Made by a program: the position numbers and the translations under genes
The notes under the pieces: model-generated
What the model was told of the DNA's origin: nothing
The model's database searches: none
The model's input: the letters and a program-made list of their open reading frames with translations, nothing else
Source: Cudoniella acicularis
Lineage: Eukaryota > Ascomycota > Leotiomycetes > Helotiales > Helotiaceae
Assembly (NCBI GenBank): GCA_013054445.1
Contig: JAAMPI010000222.1
Span: 1-50,519, forward strand
Length of the DNA: 50,519 nucleotides
Reading direction: 5' to 3'
Shown: in pieces, positions 32,383 to 43,289 of the stretch
Layout: the number at the start of each line of letters is the position of its first letter
How positions within the stretch are numbered: position 1 is the first letter of the stretch

Positions 32383-33301
32383 ATGAAGAGAGCAGCAGAC
32401 TCGGATCATTTCCTCCCAAGACAAGTGCGGGCAAGGAGAGAAGAGACGAAGAGGGCGAACCCGCTGCGACGTGCCGAGCTGCTCCAACTCGTCAACCCGA
32501 GGAAGGAGACCAAGCCCTCTTTGTCGATTGCGGAACTGCTCGAGCTCCGAAACGGTAAGTTTCTCATAAACAAACCTTCTCAACCCTATGTACTTACGCC
32601 TGCGGCCTCTGGTTTCCTCAGCTGCCAGCGAAATACCAATTCAAAAGGCGTCACAATCGTCGACATGTCGTATACAAGATTCTTTACCCAAATCACATAC
32701 ATCTATCCTAGATCCTCAATCTATTATATTATCAACTTCACTATCTGTTCCAATCCCATTCTCTTCACTGCCTAATTCTCTATCACTCTCCCCATTCATT
32801 TCATCATCTATCTCACCACCGAATGCCCTCGCCAGTTCAGCTTCCCCGGCTACTTCAGTACATTTACCATATACCTTAACATCGCCAGCATCGTCCCGCG
32901 GATCAGCCTGTCTTTTCGATTCTCCCTCTCCCTCCACTCCAATCCATTCCCTGACACCAGTCGGTTGGAATGCTGAAGGGGAGGATGAATTGGCTGCTGC
33001 GGCCGATGCAGCATTCCCCAACACGGTGACAACAACAATATCAGTTGATTGGATGGCATAAGGAGGGCATGAGTTGGCAGCTGCGGTCGATGCAGCATTC
33101 TCAGATACAGTATCAACGCCGGACAGCCCTGTCATCGAGACAATCGAAACAGCTTCTCGTGGAAAACGCAGATCAACCGGGAACCGTACTTGGTGGTTCG
33201 ACAAACCAATTATCGCTAGCCCTTTACACTTAAGTGTCACTTACGCTCAGTGGGCACGCCTACCCCATGACCAGACGCGGGAATTGAAGATTTATTTGTA
33301 A
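32383..33301 (+). pseudogene. Ser/Pro-rich protein gene with an in-frame stop
   Basis: Exons 32383-32554 and 32622 onward, intron 67 nt (GTAAGT...CAG). Start MKRAADSDHFLPRQ (an in-frame ATG at 32215 would add 56 residues). Exon 1 is basic (RARREETKRANPLRRAELL). Exon 2 is Ser/Pro-rich. A stop TAA at 33059-33061 ends a 203-aa product, but the same frame stays open to a TAA at 33299, with sensible sequence (RGKRRSTGNRTWWFDKP, YAQWARLPHDQTRELKIYL). The stop lies in the second copy of a tandem 28-codon repeat and aligns with GAA in the first copy, so GAA to TAA is the likely lesion. The gene is either a recent pseudogene or a truncated but functional gene. No domain recognised. Confidence 0.5.
32965..33132 (+). 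repeat. Two 84-bp tandem copies encoding a 28-aa unit
   Basis: Copy 1 (32965-33048) encodes GWNAEGEDELAAAADAAF...; copy 2 (33049-33132) encodes DWMA-stop-GGHELAAAVDAAF.... The shared DELAAA/HELAAA and DAAF cores and the constant 84-nt offset show a tandem duplication within the coding exon. Confidence 0.75.
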
Positions 33302-33396
33302 CGATCCCAAATTTATTGCTGATGGAATACAAAACAACTGTGTGGAAATTGGCGCGGATGTAGAATGTCCGGGTGATGGAATAGAGCCCAGTTCCG

Positions 33397-33979
33397 TCAA
33401 GCATGTGCTTGTGTGTGACGAAATAATGCGGAATTGAGGCGACGATGCGGGTTGGCCAATTTTCGGCGATGGGGTGCGTATGGAGAAGCCTTCGGGAGTT
33501 GGCGGCTATGAGGCTGTCCCAATTTTAGGAGAGTGAAAATCGTGAAGATTAAGAGGGGCCTACTTTGTAGCGGAGGTTCAGCTGCTCCAGACGACCCATA
33601 GCGCAAAGTCTCCTTCCTGAGTTTCTTCGGGCTTATTAACTTGCCATTGAAAGACACTTCGCTATCTTTCTGCTCTCTCTTCCTTTTGACGATTTTGTGA
33701 GCTAATATCTTCCATTCCTCAGCAGTCTGATTCTTTCGAAAATTCCACTTCTTAAACTGGAGTTCATATTGCGCTTTACTAGTTGGACTTAGCGCCGAAT
33801 TCAATTAATACGCACCCTTCAGTTACGACATACCTTCGGTACAATTGGTACGTTTTTGCCATCTTGTTTCTGACTTCCAGGAGACTTAAATTCTGTTCCA
33901 GGTACAACGTCCGAAGCGTATTTTTGAACTGGTCCCAGTCCGTATTCTCCGTGTTGGTAGTAGTGGACAAGCTTGACAT
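33397..33979 (-). CDS. Clr5-domain protein
   Basis: Exons 33979-33834 and 33778-33397, 175 aa, intron 55 nt (GTATGT...CTAAG...TAG), in phase. The N-terminal half matches the fungal Clr5 domain (PF14420): DWDQFKNTLRTLYLEQNLSL, LEVRNKMAKTYQLYR, then SKAQYELQFKKWNFRKN across the splice. A basic stretch (HKIVKRKREQKD) follows. The C-terminal 60 residues are low-complexity and may not be coding; another splice near 33565 (donor GTAGGC) would give a different end. Clr5 domains occur in fungal regulators with heterochromatin or DNA-associated roles, named after fission yeast Clr5. A DNA-binding role here is inferred. Confidence 0.75.
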
Positions 33980-34821
33980 GATGAAAGTTTAGGTGTATGC
34001 CCTGGATCGTAGCGGTTTTCGCAGGTCACATTTCACGTGATATTAGACACTCGCCCAACATCTGGAAAAAGGAACGAAACTTGACTTTTGTAGTGCTGCA
34101 ATCGAATTGAAGAAGGGCTAGTGAGAAATAAGAATAAAGCTACGAGCCTTGCCTGTGTTGTCCTTGATTACTATCAGATTCTGGATCCATCCTTGCTAGA
34201 AAAGGAGGCGCAGCTGCCTAAACCTCGCGCTGGAGAGCGATGTCAAAGAATATAATTGGCTGAATCTAAAACCTCTGAGTGGACAGTTCGATTCCGAATT
34301 TTCGACCAGAATCTGGTCATTGTCACAACAAAGTGTTGCCAGAATCTTGTCGCTGAGAAATCGCATCGATGGAATCTGACCCTCCTCTACACAAGAAAAG
34401 AGGCGAGCAGCCAGTTTATCCTCATTTCGAAGAGTAAATGGTGCGGGAAATGATGCGCTAGAATCATTGTGGCAAAATGAAGGTGATAGGTGCTAGCCTG
34501 GTGAGCTGACTTGGGTTGATTATAGTATCATTTTTTTGTGATCGCCCTCGATCCAACTCCCTTAGTGTGCGAAATCATTTATCTTTCTTAACAGATTCTG
34601 GTCACTTTTCCAATGTTCGAGTAAGCGTAGCCAGCGCATGAAGTTCTTCCCATGTAGTACAATCTCTGCCTTCTTCTTATTCCTTTTTTATATAACCTCC
34701 GGATTATCTCCATGAACAATGGCTTTTCCCTAGTCAAACAGCCACTGCCTCCTGGCCTTCTTCAATCTCTAGCTTTGGACGACTAACATCCCAATCTCCC
34801 AACATCGAAACACATACACAA
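33980..34821. other. Divergent promoter region
   Basis: About 840 bp between the Clr5 gene and a small gene. No supported gene. Confidence 0.4.
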
Positions 34822-35230
34822 ATGGCTAAAAGCGCAGCCTTCTCTTCAAAGTGCGAGAACGGGTCCGCACACGGGTCAGTGCATGGGTAAGCACTTTGCT
34901 CACCCTTTTGTACTCGATGCCACTTCGAATACAGTCAAGTAGTCACTCCTAATACCTTCATCCTGTACCAGATCCTCTTCAGCCTTTCAAAAGCCAATTC
35001 AAAATCACGACAATGCCGCAAAACAACCGTCTAACGAAAGAGAATTATCAGCCCAACGACTGTCCGACTTCTTTTCAGATGAAGCCTTCCAATCGAGCTC
35101 GCCTTACACACGGGAACAAACACAAGGACAAACAAGTGCGGAGGCAGCAGCGCAGAAAATGAGCGCAAAGCTTGAGGCTTTTGACGAGATTTTTTATGGC
35201 GGTGATGGTGGGTCACAGGGATCAGTGTGA
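34822..35230 (+). CDS. Small protein, 107 aa, unknown function
   Basis: Exons 34822-34886 and 34972-35230, intron 85 nt (GTAAGC...CCAG), in phase. Start CAAATGGCT gives MAKSAAFSSKCENG. After a polar, Gln/Asn-rich stretch comes a conserved-looking block: ERELSAQRLSDFFSDEAF, then SAEAAAQKMSAKLEAFDEIF and a Gly-rich end. Predicted to be acidic, helical and soluble. It is too short for simple frame detection, but the splice joins two compatible frames. Function unknown. Confidence 0.65.
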
Positions 35231-35737
35231 AAGAGGTGATGTGAATATTTACTCAGATGGTGCTGCTTGATCGCGAGTAAAGACAGAGAGCGGCTACGCT
35301 GAGAATGATGGCCAAGAAGAAGTGGTGAAGAAAAATGGGGGCCGCCAGGAGCATAGAGCATAGCATCCACTTGAATGTTAAATGAGTCCTACAAAATTGA
35401 AGTCCTGAAAATGCAAGTGACAAATGTAAACAACTGATACCCCTTTCACTAGCATGAAAATTAGAAAAGAAGCACTTGCTAACAAAAACACGAGAATTGA
35501 AATCATTGAACTTCTGTCACACTGTGACACTGGAGGTAACCGATAGATTCTCAGATAGATAGATTTGTCCTACGCTAGCCTATCTTAATAACAACTCCCA
35601 TAAGCCTGTCAAAGCGTCAAGAGGTATAGCCCGAACTCCCATTCATATCCGTATCCTTTACCTAGCAACGATGCCAGTCCCTCCGCCGAACGCCCGCGCA
35701 CAAAGACTTCGATAACCCACAAATCATTTCATTATCA
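35231..35737. other. Intergenic, convergent 3' regions
   Basis: About 500 bp of A/T-balanced sequence without a supported gene. Confidence 0.4.
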
Positions 35738-37648
35738 TTACCTTGGCCTATAATCTGGCTTCCTTGCCATATTTACCGCGGGTGGAGGACCATCGTCTAC
35801 TGGGTATGGTAGTGGCGGTCGCGTTCGCCCACTTGTCGGCGATAATGGGTCTAGAATAGGCGTCTTTGGTGGTAAAGGAGGTGGCTCGACTCTCCCACTA
35901 TTTTGAGGTTGTGGTGGCCGGACAGCGGGTACTCTTGGAGCTTCGTCCAGACTCATGATGGCGATCTTGTCAGAACCCGAGTTGTGCATATATTCGCTTG
36001 GTGTTGGGCTGTGTACAACCAACTTATCATCGTCGGCTTTTCCAAGGCTATGCGAAGAGACCCTCGGAGATTGGTGTCGTGCTTGATTTTCAGCAGAGGA
36101 TCGAGGAGACGGCGTTTGTTTCTTTCGAGGTACCTCCAATGCCTCATGGCGACCCGATTCGTACGAGGGTCTCGGAGGCGGACTTCGTTGTGGTTGAGAT
36201 GGGATGTCGGCTGGAAGTTCGACAGCCCCTGGATATGCTTCAGGAACTTCCGGTAAACTCTTATAAACTCCGGCACTGCTACCTTGACCTTCGCTCTCGA
36301 ATCTGGCTTTCGCTCGGTAGATCTTGGCAAGCTTTACTGCTGCCTCGGAAGTCATCCTTTGGACTTCGCCCTTTCCGAGATATCTTCTCGTATTCGTACT
36401 GATATCCGCAAGTCGATTCCACTCATTCATGCCGAATTCTCCGACCCCCACTTCAACATTAAACCGATAATAATTCTCGATGTTGACGCCGCGTTTCCCG
36501 AGTCCTTCACGGATCATATACTGATGTGTTTCCTCGCAATCCTCGATTTTTGCTATCAGGCGTCTTCGAGCCTCTGCAAAATCTCCCATGAATCCTTCAT
36601 ACCACAAATGTGAACTCTGGTCACTTCCAGCTGGACGTTTTCCTGTACCGATTGACACAATGACGCCAGTATCTCGACCCGGCCATTCATTCACACAGGC
36701 TTCGTCTAAAGCAACAGGCGTTGGATTGAAATGTCCGGCTCCCTCATCGATGAATACTGATTGCCCGATTTGAATAGGTTTGAATGCTAGTCCAGTCGCG
36801 GCTGTTGCTCGTCCAGCTTCCCATATCCTGCAATCGAATTCGGGCGAAGGCTCTTTCCTGGAATCATAAGATCTTAAGACCGCAGGCGCAGCGCCTTTCG
36901 GGGAACCTTTGTACATGGCCGTGAGAGCGCTGTCTTCGTTAGTCTTGCGTATTAAAGCCCGGGGGGTAAACTCACGTCTTGGTCCTATTCTCTCTGGTGT
37001 CATACAGCAAAGCATCTGGATTGCCCCATCTCATGGCCATCAATGGTCGATTCTGGTAGCTGGACGGGCTTCTAGCGCTGAAGCTGGCAACGCTAGCATT
37101 ACTGGTATGTCGTTGGGGCGTTCTGTTACTGAGAGGATTTGATGTCGCCCCCGAGGGCTCCTCGCCATCATTCCCCTCATTTTCGAATATTGTATGTTCC
37201 CTCACGCATTCCTTGATAGCTTCTTCCAATTTCGATGCCTTGAATAGAGTCGACCGATATGGTATCCCCGCGATGGTCTTATCCGTCTCGAACACCTTTC
37301 TCGTCATTCGCACGTAAACCTCTTTGCAAGTCTCCAGGTCCAATCGCAGCCTCCCCAGCATCAATGCTATCAGCCCACCCGTTCCTGTACCGACTATGAG
37401 GTCGAAATGGTCGCATGGCTTCGGTATTTGATCTCGTTTCGGGGCTTTGCCTTCGATTTCGACGTAGGTCCTGTGCATGAGATCTTGTATGATAATGAAG
37501 AGCGAATAGCCTCGCACGCCACCTCCATCTGTAATGTATTAGCCCGCTGATTTGCGCATTCGCAACAATGATTCCTACCTAGCGATAATATTCGTAGAGG
37601 CGGCCCTTTCGTGGTATCTTTGCGCCTGATGGCGCTGGTGTTTTGCAT
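35738..37648 (-). CDS. Patatin-like protein lacking the catalytic Ser
   Basis: Exons 37648-37579, 37528-36976 and 36929-35738, 604 aa, all in phase. The first in-frame ATG is MQNTSAIRRKDTTKG; the frame is open for about 75 codons upstream without another ATG, so an upstream exon is possible. ILSLDGGGVRGYSLF (residues 21-34) is the patatin oxyanion loop. The nucleophile motif GxSxG reads GTGTGG at 70-75, so Gly replaces Ser at 72. The catalytic-Asp region reads FIDEGAGHF (family DGG/DGA-like). VIVSIGTGKRP follows. Residues beyond about 450 are Pro-rich and disordered (SQPQRSPPPRPSYE). Patatins hydrolyse phospholipids, but this copy is probably inactive or uses another chemistry. Whether the Gly is family-wide cannot be checked here. 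Confidence 0.85.
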
Positions 37649-39988
37649 AGTTGCGGTTTTGTATGATTCCTCAACGGAGTCTTCAGGCAAAGATGGTAAC
37701 TTGGAGTCGCTGCCCCGCGATCGCCTTTTATTGCTCGCTCCAGGAGCAGCTAGCCACTCCAGCCGCGCCGTTTTGAGGATTTCCCTCGGAGAATGCGATG
37801 GATGACTGTGTTTTGCGAGTGAATGTGGTGCGCAAAATGTGTCAGCGGGGAATTGTGGCTAAGAAGGCAAATGTTCGTGGTGTTTTCTCGATGACCTTTT
37901 GCTTTTTGTTATCAGGCGCGAAAGCGTGACGGCGACTTCAACCAGGGGGTTTTTGCTGCGCCCGAGAGATCCCAGGTTACAAACAGAGTCCACCTGTTCG
38001 CTGTTCGGATTTAAATTATGTGGGTTTCCGTGAAGTTGTTCGGGACAAACATCACCACGAAGCAACAGCATGGCCGCCCGGCAGGCCTTCTAGAAAAAAA
38101 TGCTTACGCGCCCACCTCAGCACCGCCCAGACTGCAGCCTGAGATGTTTTCGTGTAGATGTTCGTGCCAAGTTCGCCGAAGCAAGTTATTGTTCGGAGCG
38201 CGCGGTCATTGATGATGCTCCTGAGGGTTAATTGGTTGTTCCCCCTTGAACGGGATGACGTTGATTGGCTTTTAGGGGCTTTCAGCAAAGGGGTTGCAGT
38301 TTTTGCCATATAAAGTTGTGGCTGTGTGCCCCTCCTCGCCCCTCTTCAGTTCTACTTCTTACATTCTCCATATTTTATTCAATCGCCGGATGCCAAAAAT
38401 CAATAAGAGCTTTTGCTTACAGAGAAAGTTCTCTGTATGTGAAGTTATTGCATCCAGTCTGCATCCAGTTCAGTGACTGTTCGTGGATATACCTCGATGC
38501 TCGCAAGGCCCTTCACTTAATATTTCCTTCACAATCACGAACCCCGCGATAGTGATGTCACTGAAACTCATCCATTTTTAGATTGGGGACCAGACACAGT
38601 CTGAAGGATTCTCCTCCACGTATTCATTGCTTATTAATTATGGGATTTGCCCCGAGGACCTGGTTCAAGCGAAGCTCGGCCTCGAGAGCTTATTCTGATA
38701 CGTAAGCTCGTCCCGGGGATGTCTAGGCAATATTCACGCAACAAAGTCAAGGATTTTGACTTTTCGGATGGAACCCGAAAACGAAAGAGAGCGAACCTGT
38801 CGGTTAGTGAGTTGATAATATTGATTGGTTTATTCAAGAATGCGGATGTAAAAGTTAATAGAGGTACCGTCCTGTTCCTCAAGTTGATTTTGGATGCAGT
38901 GATGATTATGTATTGCAACAATCTACGTCTCTTTCAATATTTCATAAATAGATTTAATTTCATCGTCGTTGTAATAACAGTCAAAAACATAAGTTCTACA
39001 TTACCAAGAATTCGTGTTGCCGACTTGGCCGAACCACCGAGCCGAATATCTCGTCTGCCAAGACCCAAGACGGATTTCAAAGCCGAACCGCACCGTAGCG
39101 TCTCGGCTTGGATCTGACATCGGGATTATTTTCTCATCCGAGTCATGAGTCACGAAGTCTCTTGGTTTTGAGAATTTCAGTGTCAGGTGTTTCGATACTT
39201 CTTACAGGCGCCTGTGAAGTGCTCCGCTGTACAACCATCACATAAAAAAACTATTACCCTAGAATGTGATGGGAAGCAAACAGTATATTTCAGCACGTAT
39301 GCGCATTTGATAGTATTGTGAAGTGTCTGCGCTTTTGCTCAGAAGTACTTGATTATAATTGTTGTGTTGTATTGAGTTCATACTTGAAGAAAAAGCGATG
39401 CAATATAGAGCGAAGCCTTTGTCTTGAGGCTTTTAGATAAATAGTTGAGAGCCAAAGCTGGTAGTATCTTCGCTACCCCTAAGTCTTACCCCTATTGAGC
39501 CGAGTAGCGTCATGCCAAGGGACACCCAAACTACATGCAGAAGGTAGTATCCCAGTACCTTTTTAACTCGAATTGGCAGGTGAGAGCTTACATACATATA
39601 ACAAACAACAGTTAGCTTTATGCGCTCTGCGTGTCGCTCGGGCCCTCAACAGACTTAAGTCGTGATCGGCATGGGGAAGTACCCTGACTACTGAGTGAAA
39701 TGACCAATGACGGACGATTATCCCACTTCATTCTGCAGCATTCTCCTGATCCATGGGGTTGGGTAATTAATGATCCATAGGATGCAGTTAAATGTCCCAA
39801 CTCAACTTCCTAAAAAAGCTTATCGTACTCGCGATCATCCACTTCCCCTTTTTCGGTATCTGTGCCGTCGGTGGACGCTGGCTAAAGATGGGATACAATG
39901 AGCAAATTGAGACTTCGATACAGTACTTGTACAATCATGACCCCGCACCTGTTCCTCAATTTCTCATATCTGGTTGACGCTGCAGATC
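37649..39988. other. Intergenic region, 2.3 kb, no supported gene
   Basis: Contains a TATATAAAG-type box near 38310 followed by a pyrimidine-rich leader (38330-38350) but no long frame. A 156-codon frame at 38647-39117 lacks an ATG near its start and overlaps a similar minus frame. The last few hundred bases are presumably the sedolisin promoter. Confidence 0.4.
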
Positions 39989-42458
39989 ATGTTGCTTCAT
40001 TCTCTTGTAGTAGCATTGGCCAGTGGCCTCGTTCTCGAGGCTTTGGCAGGCCCTCTCCCTCATTCCCAAGAGTATGCTGTAGCCCGGACAAAGCGTGAAA
40101 TTCCTGCTTCGCACAGGCTTCACGAGCGTCATCTACCTCACTGGGAACACCAGTGGAGGAAGAGATCCAAAGTGCCAGGTACTCGGGTCTTGCCCATGCG
40201 CATTGGCCTAAAGCAGTCCAATCTCGCGGCTGGTCATGACAAACTTATGGACATGTAAGGATTCAAGTTAGCAGATTGAGAAAGAGGTTATTGCTGATTC
40301 ATATATCAAGTTCGACACCCGGGTCAGAAACATATGGTAAACATATGACCGTAGAGGAGATTATTGACTTCTTCGCTCCGGACCAATCTAGCACTGATGC
40401 GGTCCTGGGATGGCTTGTCTCGTCTGGAATCAGTGCTGATCGGCTTTCAGTCTCTTCCAATAAACAGGTATGAAAAATCCTACTTGCCCTAATTCATGAC
40501 ATGAATACTGACACTGAGTTTAAGTGGATTCAATTTGACGCTACAGCCGTCGAAGTCGAAGATCTCCTAGTCGCCGAGTTCTACGTCTGGGAGCACGTCT
40601 CTGGGGCTCATGATATTTCCACCGAAGAGTACCATGTCCCATCCCATATTCAAGAGCACATTGATTACGTGACTCCTGGTTCCAGACTCCGACAGAGGAA
40701 CATCAAGCGGCGGGACGGGAGCATCGAAAAACGCGGTTTGAATATCGTGAAACCACTCATCACTCAGCTTCCTGGGTTTCCTCACCCCAATTCCAGCGTT
40801 TGCGATATTTACGTGACCGCTGAGTGCACAAGAGGTATGTCATTCTGAAAGATTGCCGAGTTTGGATCTAACTGCTGTATAGTTCAGTACGACATTCCTG
40901 ATACCACGTCTGCCGTGCCAGGCAACGAGCTTGGAATTTTTGAGAGTCTTGATGTTCATTATAGCAGGAAGGATCTTGATATCTACTTCAGCACCCTATA
41001 TCCGTAAGGAAAACCCACGCATCAGGCTTTTTAGCAACTTCTAACGCTCAACTAGCCACATCCCCAATGGCACCTATCCCGAAGAGCGCCTAATTGATGG
41101 CGCCATCGGAGCCATCGAAGATACCAAGGAGTATGTGCCAATTGATCTCGAGGCGCCTTTGGACTTTGACTCCGCATGGCCTTTAATCTACCCTCAGAAA
41201 GTCGTTCTTTTCCAGGAAGATGACGAGTATTATGAGTCCACTGGGAACTTCAACGGCTTTTGGAATAGTAAGCATGACTTATCTTATCATTGTAAAGGGA
41301 TTTTAAGCTCACTTTTCCAGCTTTTCTGGATGCGATTGATGGCAGTTATTGCACTTATAGCGCCTACGGCGAGACGGGCGATTGTACCGATCCAGCGTGT
41401 GTGGATCCAGCTTATCCGGATCCTAATCCCGGTGGTTACAAAGGCCAATTACAATGCGGAGTGTACAAGGTCAGCTCCTTTTACATTTTCACACCTCCAA
41501 CTAGCAGCATACTTTACTGACATTTGCTTTGAATCAGCCAACCAACGTCATCTCCATCTCCTATGGAGCCGGTGAAGCCGACTGGCCTGATTACTACATG
41601 AAGCGCCAATGCAACGAATGGATGAAGCTCGCCCTCCAAGGCACAACCATCGTCATGTCCTCTGGAGATGATGGCGTAGGCGGACCGGCCGGTACCTGCA
41701 ACGGCGCATCGGGCAACATCTTCGAAGTCGACTTCGCCAGCTCATGTCCATACGTACTTTCCGTCGGCAGCACAGAATGGGATCGTTTTAACAACGCCAC
41801 GGCACCTATACCAGGCCAAAAATTACATGAAATCGCAACCCGTCGATTCCCCAGCGGTGGAGGCTTCTCAAACATTTTTGGTGTCGCAAGCTATCAAAGG
41901 GATGCTGTCTCTGAATATTTTGATCAAGTAGAGTCGAGTTTGGGTTTTGATGGGTATCATAATTTTGTTAATAATAGTGATTTCAGCAGTGTGACGGGGG
42001 GAGTTTACCACCATGGTGGACGTGGGTATCCGGATGTGGGGGCTGTAGGGGACCGGCAGGTCGTTTACTCTAATGGGTCGTGGTGGTTGGTAGGTGGGAC
42101 GTCGCTGTCTTCGCCGGTGTGGGGTGCCGTCTTGACGCTTGTTAATGAGGCAAGACTTGAGGTTGGCAAGAGCACGCTGGGATTCATTCATCCTGTCTTG
42201 GTAAGTTCTGTCTTCTTGAAGTGGAAGGGAAAATGCTAATTATGTGATCTACAGTATCAACACCCTGAAGCTTTCAACGATGTTCTTATTGGCAACAACC
42301 CTGGGTGTGGCTCAACTGGCTTTGTTGCGGCCAAAGGGTGGGATCCCGTTACCGGACTTGGGTAAGTGTTATTAGAATTTTGAAATTATGAGTTTTGGCT
42401 AATAGCTCGTAGCTCTCCCAATTTCCCCGTTCTATTGGAAGTTCTGAAAGGAGTATGA
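39989..42458 (+). CDS. Secreted sedolisin (S53 tripeptidyl-peptidase-like)
   Basis: Nine exons: 39989-40254, 40311-40467, 40525-40834, 40883-41003, 41056-41267, 41321-41469, 41538-42200, 42255-42361, 42413-42458; 676 aa, exon sum 2031 nt, in phase. Start MLLHSLVVALASGLVLEALA is a signal peptide. A propeptide (about 20-200) contains SETYGKHMTVEEII and WIQFDATAVEVEDLL and ends in a KR-rich stretch (RNIKRRDGSIEKRG), a plausible Kex2-type cleavage site. The mature enzyme has ESLDVHYSRKDLD (Glu/Asp of the triad), SSGDDGVGG (oxyanion Asp) and GGTSLSSP with Ser near residue 594. PDVGAVGDRQV follows family pattern. Sedolisins are acid serine peptidases that release tripeptides outside the cell. Confidence 0.95.
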
Positions 42459-43289
42459 TATGATATATACGACAGCCTACACAGGGGCTACCTGTGGATC
42501 TGCACGTTGGATACAGATGGAAACTTGACTTTTATACACATAATTTTGGCAAAGAAACAAAAAGGAGCATAGAAGGCTTTTAAAAGAGAGATTTTAGAAG
42601 GTTACTAAATCCTAAATAATAAAAACGCGAATTGTAATTTGAATCACAATCAACAGATCTAAATACTCGTCCCATACTTTCCAAGTACTGGGGATAAACA
42701 AAGGTCCGAATATATTATTTAAAATAAGGCAATATATCCATAGTAAGATAGTGATTTAGAACTATTCAGTGGGCCAGTGGCTATAGGCTCTCCTTTAATT
42801 CAGCATCTAACATGTAATTTCTAGATAACAAAGCTGAGTTATTTTACTGTGGAATGTTATTAAGTTCGACTAGACTAGGTAGGAATCTGGCGAGCCGGGC
42901 ACTTCGAAAATGCCGGACCGAGTATTGAATCGCAAATCTGATATCTTTTATACAGGATCATTAGATAGTTACTCGTTACAGCAATAGTGCTGGTGGTACT
43001 TAGCCCCTTTTTAGCCGAGGTCAGACTTACAACATAAATATCGCCACAACGAAAATCTAGTATTAAGAGCTACTTACATTGTAATTCGGGAATTTGGCAT
43101 TAGGTGGCGACATCAATGCTTGCAAGGAAACGTTTTTGACAGAGTATTATGATTACGATCAAGTACAAAAAGAACAGTGTTTTCCTCGCGCCGGCCTAGC
43201 CAAATCTAATTCACCAATGCTCTGTCCTCTAATTTATCACCCCTCATGATACATTACCGCTGTGTCATTAATTTGTATAGACTCAAAAC
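42459..43289. other. Intergenic, convergent 3' regions
   Basis: About 830 bp, AT-rich, no supported gene. Confidence 0.4.

Noticed and set aside
38647..39117. A 156-codon frame
   Set aside because: No ATG near its start, low-quality composition, and overlapped by a similar frame on the minus strand.
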